Origin: Pseudomonas sp. GD04019
GTDB taxonomy: Bacteria > Pseudomonadota > Gammaproteobacteria > Pseudomonadales > Pseudomonadaceae
Length of the DNA stretch: 64,000 nucleotides
Direction: 5' to 3'
Assembly: GCF_029837695.1 (NCBI RefSeq)
Contig: NZ_JAOEEA010000017.1
Location: 1 to 64,000 of the forward strand
Position numbers and translations under genes: made by a program
The notes under the pieces: model-generated
The model's input: the letters and a program-made list of their open reading frames with translations, nothing else
Told to the model about the DNA's origin: nothing
Database searches by the model: none
In this document: piece by piece, positions 52,209 through 61,631 of the stretch
Layout of the letters: each line of letters starts with the position of its first letter
Numbering within the stretch: the stretch's first letter is position 1

Positions 52209-54470
52209 ATGTCTCGAATGCTGTTCGGTGGCCTGCTGGCCCTGTTCGGTGCCCCCTGCCTTAGCGCAACGGAAAGCACGACCCCGAACATTCCCCCCCT
52301 GAGCCAGGTCTGGTTCAAGCCAACCCTGCAAGAAGATCACGCCCCCATCTGCGCTGAACTGCTGCATGCCGCCAAACAGGTCTTTGTTGGAACGGATGCA
52401 AGCCTGAGCGCACTGGAGCTTCGCGGCCTGCAGGAGGTGGAGCCGAGAAAACACAGTCAGCGACGCGAAGACGGCTCCAGCATCCACTTTGGTATTTACA
52501 CCCATCCGGGGTGCGGTGGGGGCTGCGAGCAGTATCAGATAGTGGCCGGCGCCACGCCTCTGGACTATCACCCCAGCGTGGCAGACGAGCAACTCAACCA
52601 GAGTCCCGAACGCAGCAGCAGTGCCCCTCGGTTGTTCGTCGACGACAGTCGGCAACTTTTGACCATCAGCGACGATGCCGCCCCTGACAGCCTCGCGAAA
52701 AATCTCTTCCTGCACAGGCTCGATGCCGGTCTCCGTTGGACACCGGTCTGTCAGGTGAAGATGGCGCCCACGCGAGATACAGCAGCTGCGCCTGCCGAGC
52801 TCGCACCCGCCCTGCGCGCCCTTGACAGGCTCGCCGGCAGCATGGGCAGCCTGTCCCAGGGCTACGGGGATTGCGGCTCATTGCGGGCGGGCGAGTGGAG
52901 AGCGTCTCGATTGCCTGAAGATCTGTGGCTGGCGCTCTATCGCCCCTGGATGCTCTACACGCAAAACGATGGCTACAGAAACTCGCAACAGGGCTTCCAG
53001 ACCGCCGAGCGCGCCCTGGAACAATGGGCGCTCACCGGAATAGTCGAATTCAGAACCGCGCATGAATACCGCAACGCATTGGAGAAGGCCTATCAGGCAC
53101 TCGCCAAATTCTATTCTTCGGCTTTCGAGTGGCCAGCCGAACAGTCCATAAGCATCGCTCGCTCGACTCTGAACAGCGCGGTGGGCCATGCGCTGGCCTT
53201 CCCGTCCTCTGGCTATGCCCCCTTTCCTGAAAGCGAGCGCCCCTTGCGCCGAGCGATTCTTGAGGCACGCCCCATAGAGGAAATCCGCCAGATCGGCGGA
53301 GCCTTGAGCGACCTGAGCATCGCCATCGAACACCCTCGAGCCATGCAGCTTCTGCTGGAGCAGGGTAGCGATCCAGACCAGACCAATCCCTTCGGCAAGA
53401 CGCCGTTGATGTACGCCGCCCAGTACAACCAGCTTGAGACCGCACGCCTGCTGCTGGCAGCCGGGGCGAACGCCAACGCCATGACGATCTTGCCCGACGA
53501 CAGATGCTCTTACACACTGAACACCAGCAAGATGACCGCCTTGCACTATGCGGCGCGCTATGCGTCGGCGGAGCTGACGGAGCTGCTACTGCAGAAGGGG
53601 GCAGCACCCTTTATCCGCAGCGTCAGCAGTGCCTATCGGGACGGCAGGACCGGCACCCCGCAGGAATGGCTAAGACGCCATACCGCAATCGATGCCAAGG
53701 AGCCTAATCCGCATCTCTCGGCCGCCCAGGCCAGCACGCTGGAGCAGGCCCTGCAGGCTCCGTCGCCCAAGCAACTAAGGCAACAGGCCAAGCAGCTGAC
53801 GCTAAAGGCGGAGAAGGACTATGCCGAAGAGCGCGCGCTCCCCGCCTACCATGCACTGTTGCTGGCCCGGGAGGCCTCGCCGCAGGATGGCCGCATACTG
53901 AGCAACCTTTCCCTGGTCGCGTTCAAGCTGGGCAAGCAGGGAACTGCGCTGGAGGCAGGCCAACAACTGCTCGATAGCAGCCAGGATGCCAGGCTGCTGG
54001 CCAACGCTTGGTTCAACCAGGGCCTAGTCTGCGAAAGCGAAGGCTGGACGTCCTACAACGGGCGCACCTACTGCCGCAGCGGCAGTGTCTATGCGTATTA
54101 CCGTGCAGCAAGCCTGGGTGGTACGCCTGCTCGTCAAGACAAGCTACTGGCCCAGTTCCGTGCCGCCAATAGGGTCCACTGCCGGCTCATCTATGGCGAA
54201 GAGGAAGTCGACATACTCGTGCAAGACGACTCTCGCTCGACGGGCAACGGCTCCTGGATCGGCCAGACGCTCTATGCGCTTTACCCATCAGCCGTTCATT
54301 TACAGGCCGGGGATTTTTCCTGGCGGGTAAAGGACCGCACCATCCAACCACGCGAAGTTGGCACCCTAGAGTTCGGCGAATGGCGTTTGAGTGTTCTGGA
54401 GAGCCATGAATCGCTGGGTAATGCGCCGCTGCAAGTGGGTAGCGATAGCTGCGTCGCAGTACGGCAATAG
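52209..54470 (+). CDS. secreted ankyrin/TPR protein
   Basis: 753 residues with a signal peptide 1-20 (cleavage after CLSA). The N-terminal 350 residues are of unknown fold and contain many Cys and Tyr. About 370-480 hold ankyrin repeats (GKTPLMYAAQYNQLETARLLLAAGANANA; MTALHYAARYASAELTELLLQKG), and about 535-620 TPR-like repeats. Envelope-facing scaffold or inhibitor possible; function unknown. Codon use is more A/T-rich than that of neighbours, suggesting foreign origin. Its stop abuts the stop of the convergent rluA-like gene (TAGCTA). Confidence 0.82.
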   Translation: MSRMLFGGLLALFGAPCLSATESTTPNIPPLSQVWFKPTLQEDHAPICAELLHAAKQVFVGTDASLSALELRGLQEVEPRKHSQRREDGSSIHFGIYTHPGCGGGCEQYQIVAGATPLDYHPSVADEQLNQSPERSSSAPRLFVDDSRQLLTISDDAAPDSLAKNLFLHRLDAGLRWTPVCQVKMAPTRDTAAAPAELAPALRALDRLAGSMGSLSQGYGDCGSLRAGEWRASRLPEDLWLALYRPWMLYTQNDGYRNSQQGFQTAERALEQWALTGIVEFRTAHEYRNALEKAYQALAKFYSSAFEWPAEQSISIARSTLNSAVGHALAFPSSGYAPFPESERPLRRAILEARPIEEIRQIGGALSDLSIAIEHPRAMQLLLEQGSDPDQTNPFGKTPLMYAAQYNQLETARLLLAAGANANAMTILPDDRCSYTLNTSKMTALHYAARYASAELTELLLQKGAAPFIRSVSSAYRDGRTGTPQEWLRRHTAIDAKEPNPHLSAAQASTLEQALQAPSPKQLRQQAKQLTLKAEKDYAEERALPAYHALLLAREASPQDGRILSNLSLVAFKLGKQGTALEAGQQLLDSSQDARLLANAWFNQGLVCESEGWTSYNGRTYCRSGSVYAYYRAASLGGTPARQDKLLAQFRAANRVHCRLIYGEEEVDILVQDDSRSTGNGSWIGQTLYALYPSAVHLQAGDFSWRVKDRTIQPREVGTLEFGEWRLSVLESHESLGNAPLQVGSDSCVAVRQ

Positions 54471-55355
54471 CTACCAGTCCAGCGCGATTGCGCTCTCAAA
54501 GCTGCGCGGCTCGCCGCTCAGCGGGTCGGCGAAGTCCAGGCTGTGCGCCAGCAGCTTGAGCGGGCGGGTGAAGTCGTCAACGCCCTTCTCATCGACCAGC
54601 TGCGGATAGAAGGTGTCGTTGCAGATCGGCGCGCCCAGCGCGGCCATGTGCACGCGCAGCTGGTGCTGCTTGCCGGTGACCGGGAACAGCCGGTAGCGCC
54701 ACAGCTCGCCATGGCGCTCCAACACCTCCAGCAGGGTCTCGCTGTTCGGCGCGCCGTCCACCTCACGCATGCGGAAGAACGGCTCGCCCTTCTCCAGGCG
54801 GCTGTGCCGGTGCAGCGGGAACTCGTGTTGCGGCAGCGCCGGGGCAATGGCCTGGTAGCGCTTGTCGATGCGCCGCTCGCGGAACAGCGCCTGGTAGGCG
54901 CCGCGGCTGGCGGGCTCGGCGGAGAACAGCACCAGCCCGGCGGTGTGCCGGTCGATGCGGTGCAACGGCGCCAGGTGCGGGTTGCCGGTCTCGCGCACCA
55001 GGCGGGTGAGCAGAGTCTCCTCGGCGTAGTCGCCGGCCGGCATCACCGGCAGGAAGTGCGGCTTGTCCGCCACCAGCAGGTGCTGGTCCTGGTAGACGAT
55101 GCGGGCCTGGAACGGGATCTTCCGTTCGTTCTCGATCTCGCGGAAATACTGCACCCGCAGCGCCTCGCGGTACGGAGCCTCGGGGCCCAGCGGGCGATCC
55201 TGGTCGTCCAGCACCAGGCCGCGGGCCATGCGCTGCAGCCAGGTGTCGCGGGAAATCTGCGGGAAGCGCGCGCACAGGCAATCGAGCACGGTCGGCCAGT
55301 TGCCGGCCGGCAGGTGCAGGTAACTGGGGCGAACGTTGAGCGGGCGCGAGGACAT
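54471..55355 (-). CDS. RluA-family pseudouridine synthase
   Basis: 294 residues. An S4-like N-terminal stretch (about 20-80), then the catalytic core with HLAPLHRIDRHTAGLVLFS (HRID motif, catalytic Asp) and RYQAIAPALPQ, then the PVTGKQHQLRVHMAALGAPICND end. It isomerises uridine in rRNA or tRNA; the exact site is not readable. ATG 55355 is used; a GTG/ATG at 55385 would add 10 residues. Confidence 0.88.
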   Translation of the reverse strand: MSSRPLNVRPSYLHLPAGNWPTVLDCLCARFPQISRDTWLQRMARGLVLDDQDRPLGPEAPYREALRVQYFREIENERKIPFQARIVYQDQHLLVADKPHFLPVMPAGDYAEETLLTRLVRETGNPHLAPLHRIDRHTAGLVLFSAEPASRGAYQALFRERRIDKRYQAIAPALPQHEFPLHRHSRLEKGEPFFRMREVDGAPNSETLLEVLERHGELWRYRLFPVTGKQHQLRVHMAALGAPICNDTFYPQLVDEKGVDDFTRPLKLLAHSLDFADPLSGEPRSFESAIALDW

Positions 55356-55468
55356 GGCTAGGGGCTTGTTGACGAGGCTGCGCATTATTCCTCAGAGCGG
55401 GGAAAAACGCCGCCCCGCTCGTCTGCGCCGACTAGGCTGTTGGGCGACCATCACAGGGAGGCTCCACC

Positions 55469-55873
55469 ATGCTCAAGACCTACCACGGCAGCTGCCATTG
55501 CAAGCAGGTGCGCTTCAGCGCGCGGATCGACCTGGCCAAGGGCACTGGCAAGTGCAACTGCAGCTTCTGCGTCAAGGCGCGCAACTGGAGCGTGCTGCTC
55601 AAGCCCGATGCCCTGCGGCTGGAGAGCGGCGAGGAGGCGCTGAGCGGCTACCAGTTCAACACCTTCAGCGCCCACCACCTGTTCTGCAAGCACTGCGGCA
55701 TCCGCACCTTCACGCGCGGTGACATCCCGGAGATCGGCGGCGCCTTCGTCTCGGTGAGCCTGGCCAGCCTGGACGACCTGAGCCCGGACGAACTGCTGGC
55801 CGCGCCCGTGCACCATGCCGACGGCCTCCACGACAACTGGATGGAGACGCCCGCCGAGATCCGCCATCTGTAG
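55469..55873 (+). CDS. GFA-family zinc protein
   Basis: 134 residues, second GFA protein of the window (compare 4556). GSCHCKQVRF, CNCSFCVKARNWSVL and FCKHCGIRTFTRGDIPE are the zinc motifs. Little identity to the first one outside the Cys. Function unknown beyond the family. AGGGAGG ribosome site before the ATG. Confidence 0.88.
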   Translation: MLKTYHGSCHCKQVRFSARIDLAKGTGKCNCSFCVKARNWSVLLKPDALRLESGEEALSGYQFNTFSAHHLFCKHCGIRTFTRGDIPEIGGAFVSVSLASLDDLSPDELLAAPVHHADGLHDNWMETPAEIRHL

Positions 55874-55953
55874 GGCTCGATCCGCGCGCCGCTGTAACTG
55901 CCGGGATCTGCCTCGGCGGCGCAGGATAGTCGCTCGATATCCGAGGAGTCCTG

Positions 55954-56646
55954 ATGAAGACCATAGGCCTGATCGGCGGCATGAGCTGGGAGTCCACCCT
56001 GCCCTACTACCGCCACATCAACGAAGCGATCAAGGCGCGCCTGGGCGGCCTGCATTCGGCGCGGCTGGTGCTGTACAGCGTGGACTTCCATGAGATCGAG
56101 CAGTTGCAGCGCAGTGGCGACTGGCAGCGCGCCGGCGCGCTACTGGGCGAAGCGGCGGCGGCACTGGAGCGGGCCGGCGCGGAGTTCCTGGTGCTCTGTA
56201 CCAACACCATGCACAAGGTCGCCGATGCCATCGAGCAGGCGGTGAGCATCCCGCTGCTGCATATCGCCGACCCGACCGCCGAGGCGATCCGCGCGGCCGG
56301 TCTGCAGCGGGTCGGCCTGCTCGGCACCCGTTTCACCATGGAGCAACCGTTCTACCGCGAGCGCCTGGAGAGCCGGCACGGCATCCAGGTGCTGGTGCCG
56401 GACGAGGCCGACCGCCAGCTGGTGCACCGGGTGATCTACGAGGAGCTGTGCCTGGGCGCGGTGCGCGAGGAGTCGCGCCTGGCCTATCGCGAGGTGATCG
56501 CCCGACTGGTGGCCCAGGGCGCCCAGGCGGTGATCCTCGGCTGCACCGAGATCGGCCTGCTGGTGGGAGATGCGGATGCCACGGTGCCGCTGTTCGACAC
56601 CACCCTGCTGCATGCGCGGGCGGCGGCCGAGCAGGCGCTGGACTAG
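55954..56646 (+). CDS. aspartate/glutamate racemase-family protein
   Basis: 230 residues. IGLIGGMSWESTLPYYRHIN, LVLCTNTMHKVADAIEQA (first catalytic Cys) and VILGCTEIGLLV (second Cys) are the two-Cys racemase signature (YgeA/amino-acid racemase type). Cofactor-independent; substrate likely aspartate or a broad set. Convergent stop shared as CTAG with the diguanylate cyclase 56643. Confidence 0.88.
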   Translation: MKTIGLIGGMSWESTLPYYRHINEAIKARLGGLHSARLVLYSVDFHEIEQLQRSGDWQRAGALLGEAAAALERAGAEFLVLCTNTMHKVADAIEQAVSIPLLHIADPTAEAIRAAGLQRVGLLGTRFTMEQPFYRERLESRHGIQVLVPDEADRQLVHRVIYEELCLGAVREESRLAYREVIARLVAQGAQAVILGCTEIGLLVGDADATVPLFDTTLLHARAAAEQALD

Positions 56647-58232
56647 CCGATCAGCTGCTCGACCTTGTCGTCATACAGCACCACCCGGTCGCGGCCGGCG
56701 GCCTTGGCCGCATACAGCGCCTTGTCGGCGCCCTGGATCAGGCGCTGCGGCCCGCCCTCGGCGGCCATGTCGGGGGACGGCTGGCAGACGTTGACCCCGG
56801 CGCTCAGGCTCAAGCGGCGCCAGGGCGAGCCGGCATGCGCCACGCCCAGCTCCTCCAGCGCCACACGCGCCTGCTCGGCCACCTGCAGCGCGCCCTGGGC
56901 GTCGGTCTCCGGCAGCAGCAGGCAGAATTCCTCGCCGCCGTAGCGCACCGCCAGGTCCGCCGGGCGCTTCTGCCCGCCGCGGATCACCTCGGCCACGGTG
57001 CGCAGGCATTCGTCGCCGGCGGAATGACCATAGATATCGTTGTACTGCTTGAAGTAGTCGACATCGAACATCACCAGCGCCAGCGGCTTCTGGCTGCGCG
57101 CGGCGCGGGCGAACTCGTCGCTGATCGCGCGGATGAAGCGGCGGCGGTTGGCCAGGCGTGTCAGCTCGTCTTCCAGCGCCTGCTGCTCCAGGCGCTTGTT
57201 GAAGGTGCGCAGGGCGTCGCGGGTGGCCATCAGCTCGATCTCGGTCTTCTGGCCCTGCTTGATCAGGCGCAGCAGGTAGAAGCCGAACAGCGCCAGCATC
57301 ACGGCGAGCAGCATCACCACCACCAGTTGACGCGAGGTGTCCTCGCGCCAGTCGGCAAGAATGTCCTGCTCGGCCAGGGCGGCGATCACCACCAGCGGAT
57401 AGCCCTGGATCTGCCGGTAGCTGAACAGACGCTCCACGCCATCGATCACCGACGGCAGTATCGCGGTGCCGGTCGGACTCTGTGGCAACAGGCTCTTGAA
57501 GATCTGCCCGCCGGCGATGCTGGCACCGATCAGATCCTCGCGGTAGGGGCTGCGCACCAGCAGGGTGCCGTCGTTGAGCACCAGGTTGATGCTGCCGTGT
57601 TCGCGAATATCGAAGGTGGCATAGAACTGCCGGAAGAAGTCGATGGAGATGGTCGCCAGGGCCACCCCGGCGAAGTTGCCCTGGGCATCCTCCAGGCGCC
57701 GCGACAGCGGGATGATCCAGTCACCCGTGGTACGGCTGCGCACCGGCTTGCCGACATGGGCGCCGTGGTCGTCCGGATACTGGCGGTGGTAGATGAAATA
57801 CTCGCGATCGGCATTGTTGGCCCCCGGTGGCACCTCGCCAAAGGAGTTGACCAGCCAGTTGCCCTCGCGGTCGTAAGCGAACAGCCCGTGCAGCTCGGCC
57901 TGCTCGTACACATGCTGACGCATCAGGCCCTGCAGGCGCTGCAGCTGCTCCGGCTGCGTGCCATCCACCTGCAGGCGTTCGACCAGGTCGAGCAGCACGG
58001 TGTCGGCCTTCTTCAAAGTATCGCTGGCCTGGCGCGCCAGGGCCGAGGCCAGGTTGCTGGTCTCGATCTCCGCGTCACGCAATTGCACCTGACGCGCCTT
58101 CCACATCAACCAGCCGTCGGTGGCCACCAGCGACACGCAGACCAGCACCACGAAGACTCGGGCCAGCGGCACCAGGCTCGGCCTTCGCCACCAGCGGTGC
58201 TCCGCGCCATCCGTATTTGCGTTCTGAGTCAT
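56643..58232 (-). CDS. sensory diguanylate cyclase (dCACHE-GGDEF)
   Basis: 529 residues. TM1 at about 22-40, a double-CACHE periplasmic domain (about 45-290), TM2 about 300-322, then GGDEF. Active loop GGEEF at 432-436 with I-site RPAD five residues before. Senses an unknown small ligand outside the cell and makes c-di-GMP. ATG 58232 with GGCAGG upstream. Confidence 0.9.
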   Translation of the reverse strand: MTQNANTDGAEHRWWRRPSLVPLARVFVVLVCVSLVATDGWLMWKARQVQLRDAEIETSNLASALARQASDTLKKADTVLLDLVERLQVDGTQPEQLQRLQGLMRQHVYEQAELHGLFAYDREGNWLVNSFGEVPPGANNADREYFIYHRQYPDDHGAHVGKPVRSRTTGDWIIPLSRRLEDAQGNFAGVALATISIDFFRQFYATFDIREHGSINLVLNDGTLLVRSPYREDLIGASIAGGQIFKSLLPQSPTGTAILPSVIDGVERLFSYRQIQGYPLVVIAALAEQDILADWREDTSRQLVVVMLLAVMLALFGFYLLRLIKQGQKTEIELMATRDALRTFNKRLEQQALEDELTRLANRRRFIRAISDEFARAARSQKPLALVMFDVDYFKQYNDIYGHSAGDECLRTVAEVIRGGQKRPADLAVRYGGEEFCLLLPETDAQGALQVAEQARVALEELGVAHAGSPWRRLSLSAGVNVCQPSPDMAAEGGPQRLIQGADKALYAAKAAGRDRVVLYDDKVEQLIG

Positions 58233-58295
58233 CGAATCCTGCTGCCTGCCTCCAGCCACCCAGCTTCAAATATAGAAAAGCCTGGGCAGGGTCAA

Positions 58296-59645
58296 TCAAA
58301 GACTCCGTAACAGATGCACCGCGAGCCCCACGACGGCGCTGGCCAGCAGCACCTGGATCACCCCGCGGCGCAGCACGAACAGGGCCAGCGCCGCACCCAG
58401 GGCGATCAGCGCCGCCGGCCAGTCGAAGGCGCCGGCAAAGCCCTGGGGCCACAACACATGGTAGGCAAAGAACAGCGCCAGGTTGACGATCACACCCACC
58501 ACCGCCGCGGTGATGGCGGTGAGCGGCGCGGTGAACTTCAGCTCGCCGTGGGTCGACTCCACCAGCGGCCCGCCGACGAGGATGAACAGGAACGACGGCA
58601 GGAAGGTGAACCAGGTGACCAGGCAAGCCGCCAGCGCGCCGCTGGCGAAGGCCGAGTCGACGCCGAACAGCGGCTGCCCGTAGGCACCGACGAAGGCGAC
58701 GAAGGCCACCACCATGATCAGCGGACCCGGCGTGGTCTCGCCCAGGGCCAGGCCGTCGATCATCTGCGCCGGGCTCAACCAGCCGTAGTGATCGACCGCG
58801 CCCTGGTAGACATAGGGCAGCACCGCATAGGCGCCGCCGAAGGTGAGCAGCGCGGCCTTGGTGAAGAACCAGCCCATCTGGGTCAGGATGCCGTTCCAGC
58901 CGAACAGTGCGGTCAGCAGCGCCATCGGCAGCAACCACAGGGCGCCGCCGACCAGCAGCAGGAGCAGCAGGCGCGGCCAGCCAAAACGTGCGTGCTTCGG
59001 TGGCGGCGTGTCGTCGTCGATCAACGCCGGGCCGTAGGACTTCGCCGCCGCGCCATGCCCGCCGCCAACCGAAAAATTCTGCGGCACCAGACGTCCACCC
59101 AGATAACCGACCAGCGCGGCCGCCAGCACGATCAGCGGGAACGGCAGGTTGAGGGCGAAGATGGCGACGAAGGCCGCCCCCGCGATGCCCCATAGCCAGC
59201 CGTTGCTCAGCACCCGCGAACCGATGCGATGAGCGGCGTGCAGCACGATGGCGGTCACCGCCGGCTTGATCCCGTAGAAGATCCCCGCCACCAGCGGCAG
59301 ATGGCCGAAGGCGATATACAGCCACGACAGCAGGATCAGGATCAGCAGCGACGGCAGCACAAACAGCCCCCCGGCGACTATGCCGCCCCAGGTGCGGTGC
59401 TGCAGCCAGCCGATGTAGGTGGCCAGCTGCTGGGCCTCGGGGCCGGGCAGCAGCATGCAGTAGTTGAGGGCATGCAGGAAACGCCGCTCGGAGATCCAGC
59501 TCCGTCGCTCCACCAGCTCCTGATGCATGATGGCGATCTGTCCGGCCGGCCCACCAAAACTGATGAAGCCCAGCTTGAGCCAGAACAGCAGCGCCTCGCG
59601 CCAGCTCAGCGGCTGCGGTGCAGCCGGGTTGTTCTCCATGTGCAT
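58296..59645 (-). CDS. chrA: chromate transporter (ChrA), two-domain
   Basis: 449 residues, long-chain CHR family with two homologous halves. First half signature: FGGPAGQIAIMHQELVERR and LPGPEAQQLATYIGW; second half: LLTFGGAYAVLPYVYQGAV and LALGETTPGPLIMVVAFV. Exports chromate by the family. About 10 membrane segments. ATG 59645 preferred with GGGGGCAGGGAC upstream; a second ATG two codons in. Confidence 0.92.
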   Translation of the reverse strand: MHMENNPAAPQPLSWREALLFWLKLGFISFGGPAGQIAIMHQELVERRSWISERRFLHALNYCMLLPGPEAQQLATYIGWLQHRTWGGIVAGGLFVLPSLLILILLSWLYIAFGHLPLVAGIFYGIKPAVTAIVLHAAHRIGSRVLSNGWLWGIAGAAFVAIFALNLPFPLIVLAAALVGYLGGRLVPQNFSVGGGHGAAAKSYGPALIDDDTPPPKHARFGWPRLLLLLLVGGALWLLPMALLTALFGWNGILTQMGWFFTKAALLTFGGAYAVLPYVYQGAVDHYGWLSPAQMIDGLALGETTPGPLIMVVAFVAFVGAYGQPLFGVDSAFASGALAACLVTWFTFLPSFLFILVGGPLVESTHGELKFTAPLTAITAAVVGVIVNLALFFAYHVLWPQGFAGAFDWPAALIALGAALALFVLRRGVIQVLLASAVVGLAVHLLRSL

Positions 59646-59781
59646 GTCCCTGCCCCCAATACCTGCGGCCATGCTGCCACAGGCTCTGCGACAACGGCAT
59701 GGCGATTGGCATCTTCGGCCGGGACTTGGACCGTGCGGATGCATACACTAGCGCCCAGTTTCCTTCTGCCGAGAGCCCGCC

Positions 59782-61035
59782 ATGACCGACGCTGCATCCT
59801 CCATCGCCATCATCATCGGTGCCGGCCACGCCGGCGGCGAACTGGCCATCGCCCTGCGCAACGAGGGCTGGGAGGGCCGTATCCTGCTGCTCGGCGAAGA
59901 GGCGCACCTGCCCTACCACCGCCCGCCGCTGTCCAAGGCCTACCTGGCCGGCAGCGTGGAGAAGAGCAGCCTGTCGATCCGTCCGCAGCTGGCCTACGAC
60001 AAGGCCAACGTCGAATTCTTTGGTGGCGTACGGGTCACCCACATCGACCGCGCCAACAGGCGCCTGGAGCTGGCCGACGGCAAGCAACTGGCCTACGACA
60101 AGCTGGCCATCGCCACCGGCGGCCGCCCGCGCCCGCTGAGCGTGCCGAATGCCGCGGCCGCCGCGCACTGCGCCAACTTCCACTACCTGCGCACCCTCGA
60201 CGACGTCGAGCTGATCCGCGCGCAGATGGCCGCCGGCAAGCGCCTGGCCATAGTCGGCGGTGGCTATATCGGCCTGGAAGTAGCGGCCGCCGCCGTCGCC
60301 CAGGGCCTGCAGGTCACCGTGCTGGAAGCCCTGCCGCGGGTGCTGCAGCGGGTCACCGCGGCCGAGCTGTCGGCCTACTACGAACGCAAGCACCGCGAGG
60401 CCGGCGTGGACATCCGCACCGGCGTGCAGGTGGCCGATCTGGAGGTGAACGGCGAGGCCGTGAGCGCCGTGCTGTGCGCCGACGGCAGCCGCCTGGAGAC
60501 CGATCTGGTGGTGGTCGGTATCGGCCTGATCGCCAACACCGAGCTGGCCGCCGAGGCCGGATTGGAAGTGGACAACGGCATCCTGGTCGACCAGCACGCG
60601 CAGACCAGCGATCCGGATATCTACGCCGCTGGCGACTGCACCAATCATCCCAACTCGCTGCTGGGCCGCCGCCTGCGCCTGGAGTCGGTGCCCAACGCCC
60701 TGGAACAGTCGCGAGTGGCCGCCGCCGGCATGGCCGGAAAGCTCAAGGCCTACGCCTCGGTGCCCTGGTTCTGGTCCGACCAGTACGAGCTGAAGCTGAA
60801 GATGGTCGGCCTGTCCGAAGGCTTCGAGCGTCTGGTGCTGCGCGGCGACCCGCAGACCGACAGCTTTAGCGCCTTCTACCTCAAGGATGGCAAGGTCCTG
60901 GCTGCCGACACGGTCAACCGCCCGCAGGACTTCATCGCCGCCAAGCGCCTGGTGGCCGAGGGCATCGCCGTGACGGCCGAGCAGCTGGCCGACGACAGCC
61001 GGCCGCTGAAGGAGCTGCTGCCGGCACCGGCGTAG
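59782..61035 (+). CDS. NAD(P)H:rubredoxin/ferredoxin reductase (AlkT/CamA/BenC-like)
   Basis: 417 residues. IIIGAGHAGGELAIALRNEG is the FAD fold, YHRPPLSKAYLAG the reductase signature, VGGGYIGLEVAAAAVAQG the NAD fold, DIYAAGDCTNHPN the second FAD contact. This is the class that reduces rubredoxin or putidaredoxin in alkane/terpene oxidation. No oxygenase is adjacent, and the only rubredoxin nearby is a decayed copy on the opposite strand (61073). Confidence 0.9.
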   Translation: MTDAASSIAIIIGAGHAGGELAIALRNEGWEGRILLLGEEAHLPYHRPPLSKAYLAGSVEKSSLSIRPQLAYDKANVEFFGGVRVTHIDRANRRLELADGKQLAYDKLAIATGGRPRPLSVPNAAAAAHCANFHYLRTLDDVELIRAQMAAGKRLAIVGGGYIGLEVAAAAVAQGLQVTVLEALPRVLQRVTAAELSAYYERKHREAGVDIRTGVQVADLEVNGEAVSAVLCADGSRLETDLVVVGIGLIANTELAAEAGLEVDNGILVDQHAQTSDPDIYAAGDCTNHPNSLLGRRLRLESVPNALEQSRVAAAGMAGKLKAYASVPWFWSDQYELKLKMVGLSEGFERLVLRGDPQTDSFSAFYLKDGKVLAADTVNRPQDFIAAKRLVAEGIAVTAEQLADDSRPLKELLPAPA

Positions 61036-61072
61036 AATCGCCGCGGGTACTGATGGGATGCCGCCTGGTCAC

Positions 61073-61222
61073 AACCTCGATCATCTCGAAGTCGGCCTCG
61101 GCTGCGTCGCAGTCGGGACACTACCAGTCTGCCGGAATCTCGTCCCGGCGAGTGCCCGGCGCATGCTCTCTTCCTGCCACCCCAGAGCTTCGTCATAGAG
61201 CAAGCCACAGAGATATGCAGAT
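61073..61222 (-). pseudogene. decayed rubredoxin gene
   Basis: Minus-strand text in two frames reads CGLLYDEALGWQEES, then (after a 1-base deletion at about 61163) APGTRRDEIPADW, a TAG stop at 61121-61123 where the family has Val, and CPDCDAAEADFEMIEV. This is the rubredoxin core: YDEALG, PGT, DW-CPDC and DFEMIE. The first Cys of the N-terminal CxxC is out of phase: a TGC lies 7 instead of 6 bases before the next TGT. At least two inactivating changes, so a pseudogene. It is convergent with the intact reductase gene 59782. Confidence 0.85.
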
Positions 61223-61278
61223 TCCCTGAACTCAACATGCGACGCGACCTCCTAAAAGGAGGACAAGCAACTAAACCC

Positions 61279-61307
61279 TTAGAAATGATAGAACCAGTCG
61301 CTATAAT
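61279..61307 (+). promoter_or_regulatory. promoter of the gene at 61392
   Basis: TATAAT, a perfect -10 box, at 61302-61307 with TTAGAA (61279-61284) 17 bp upstream. Leader of about 80 nt to the GTG. Confidence 0.6.
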
Positions 61308-61391
61308 CCCCTGCGCTTTTACTTATTCAACTTCAGTATTACTACTCAAGACTGCGAATAGCATTGCGCAGCCCTCATATCTGGTGGACAT

Positions 61392-61586
61392 GTGACGAAA
61401 GACGAACTGCGCACCGAACTGGAGCGCCAGGCGCAACGTTACAAGGATGTTTATGGCGGCGAGGTGATTACCTACGCGGCCCAACCGGACCCCGAGCGCA
61501 AGCCCTGGCGCAAGAAACAGAGCCTGCTGGATCAGGCGTTCCAACAGGAACTGCAAAAGATCGAGCGGGCCCGCGAAGCGGAATAA
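61392..61586 (+). CDS. small conserved hypothetical protein
   Basis: 64 residues, strongly charged and helical: KDELRTELERQAQRYKDVYGGEVITYAAQPDPERKPWRKK. I recall near-identical proteins in other pseudomonads (hypothetical). GTG start at 61392 chosen because the overlapping ATG at 61390 runs straight into TGA. Ribosome site GGTGGAC; own promoter upstream. Confidence 0.7.
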   Translation: MTKDELRTELERQAQRYKDVYGGEVITYAAQPDPERKPWRKKQSLLDQAFQQELQKIERAREAE

Positions 61587-61631
61587 GCGATATCCGCCGC
61601 TCAAACCAAGTTTGAACGGCGGTGCCGACAT

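Noticed and set aside
58075..60648. 857-codon minus-strand open frame across chrA, its neighbour and the reductase
   Set aside because: It spans several well-supported genes in other frames and has no protein-like features.
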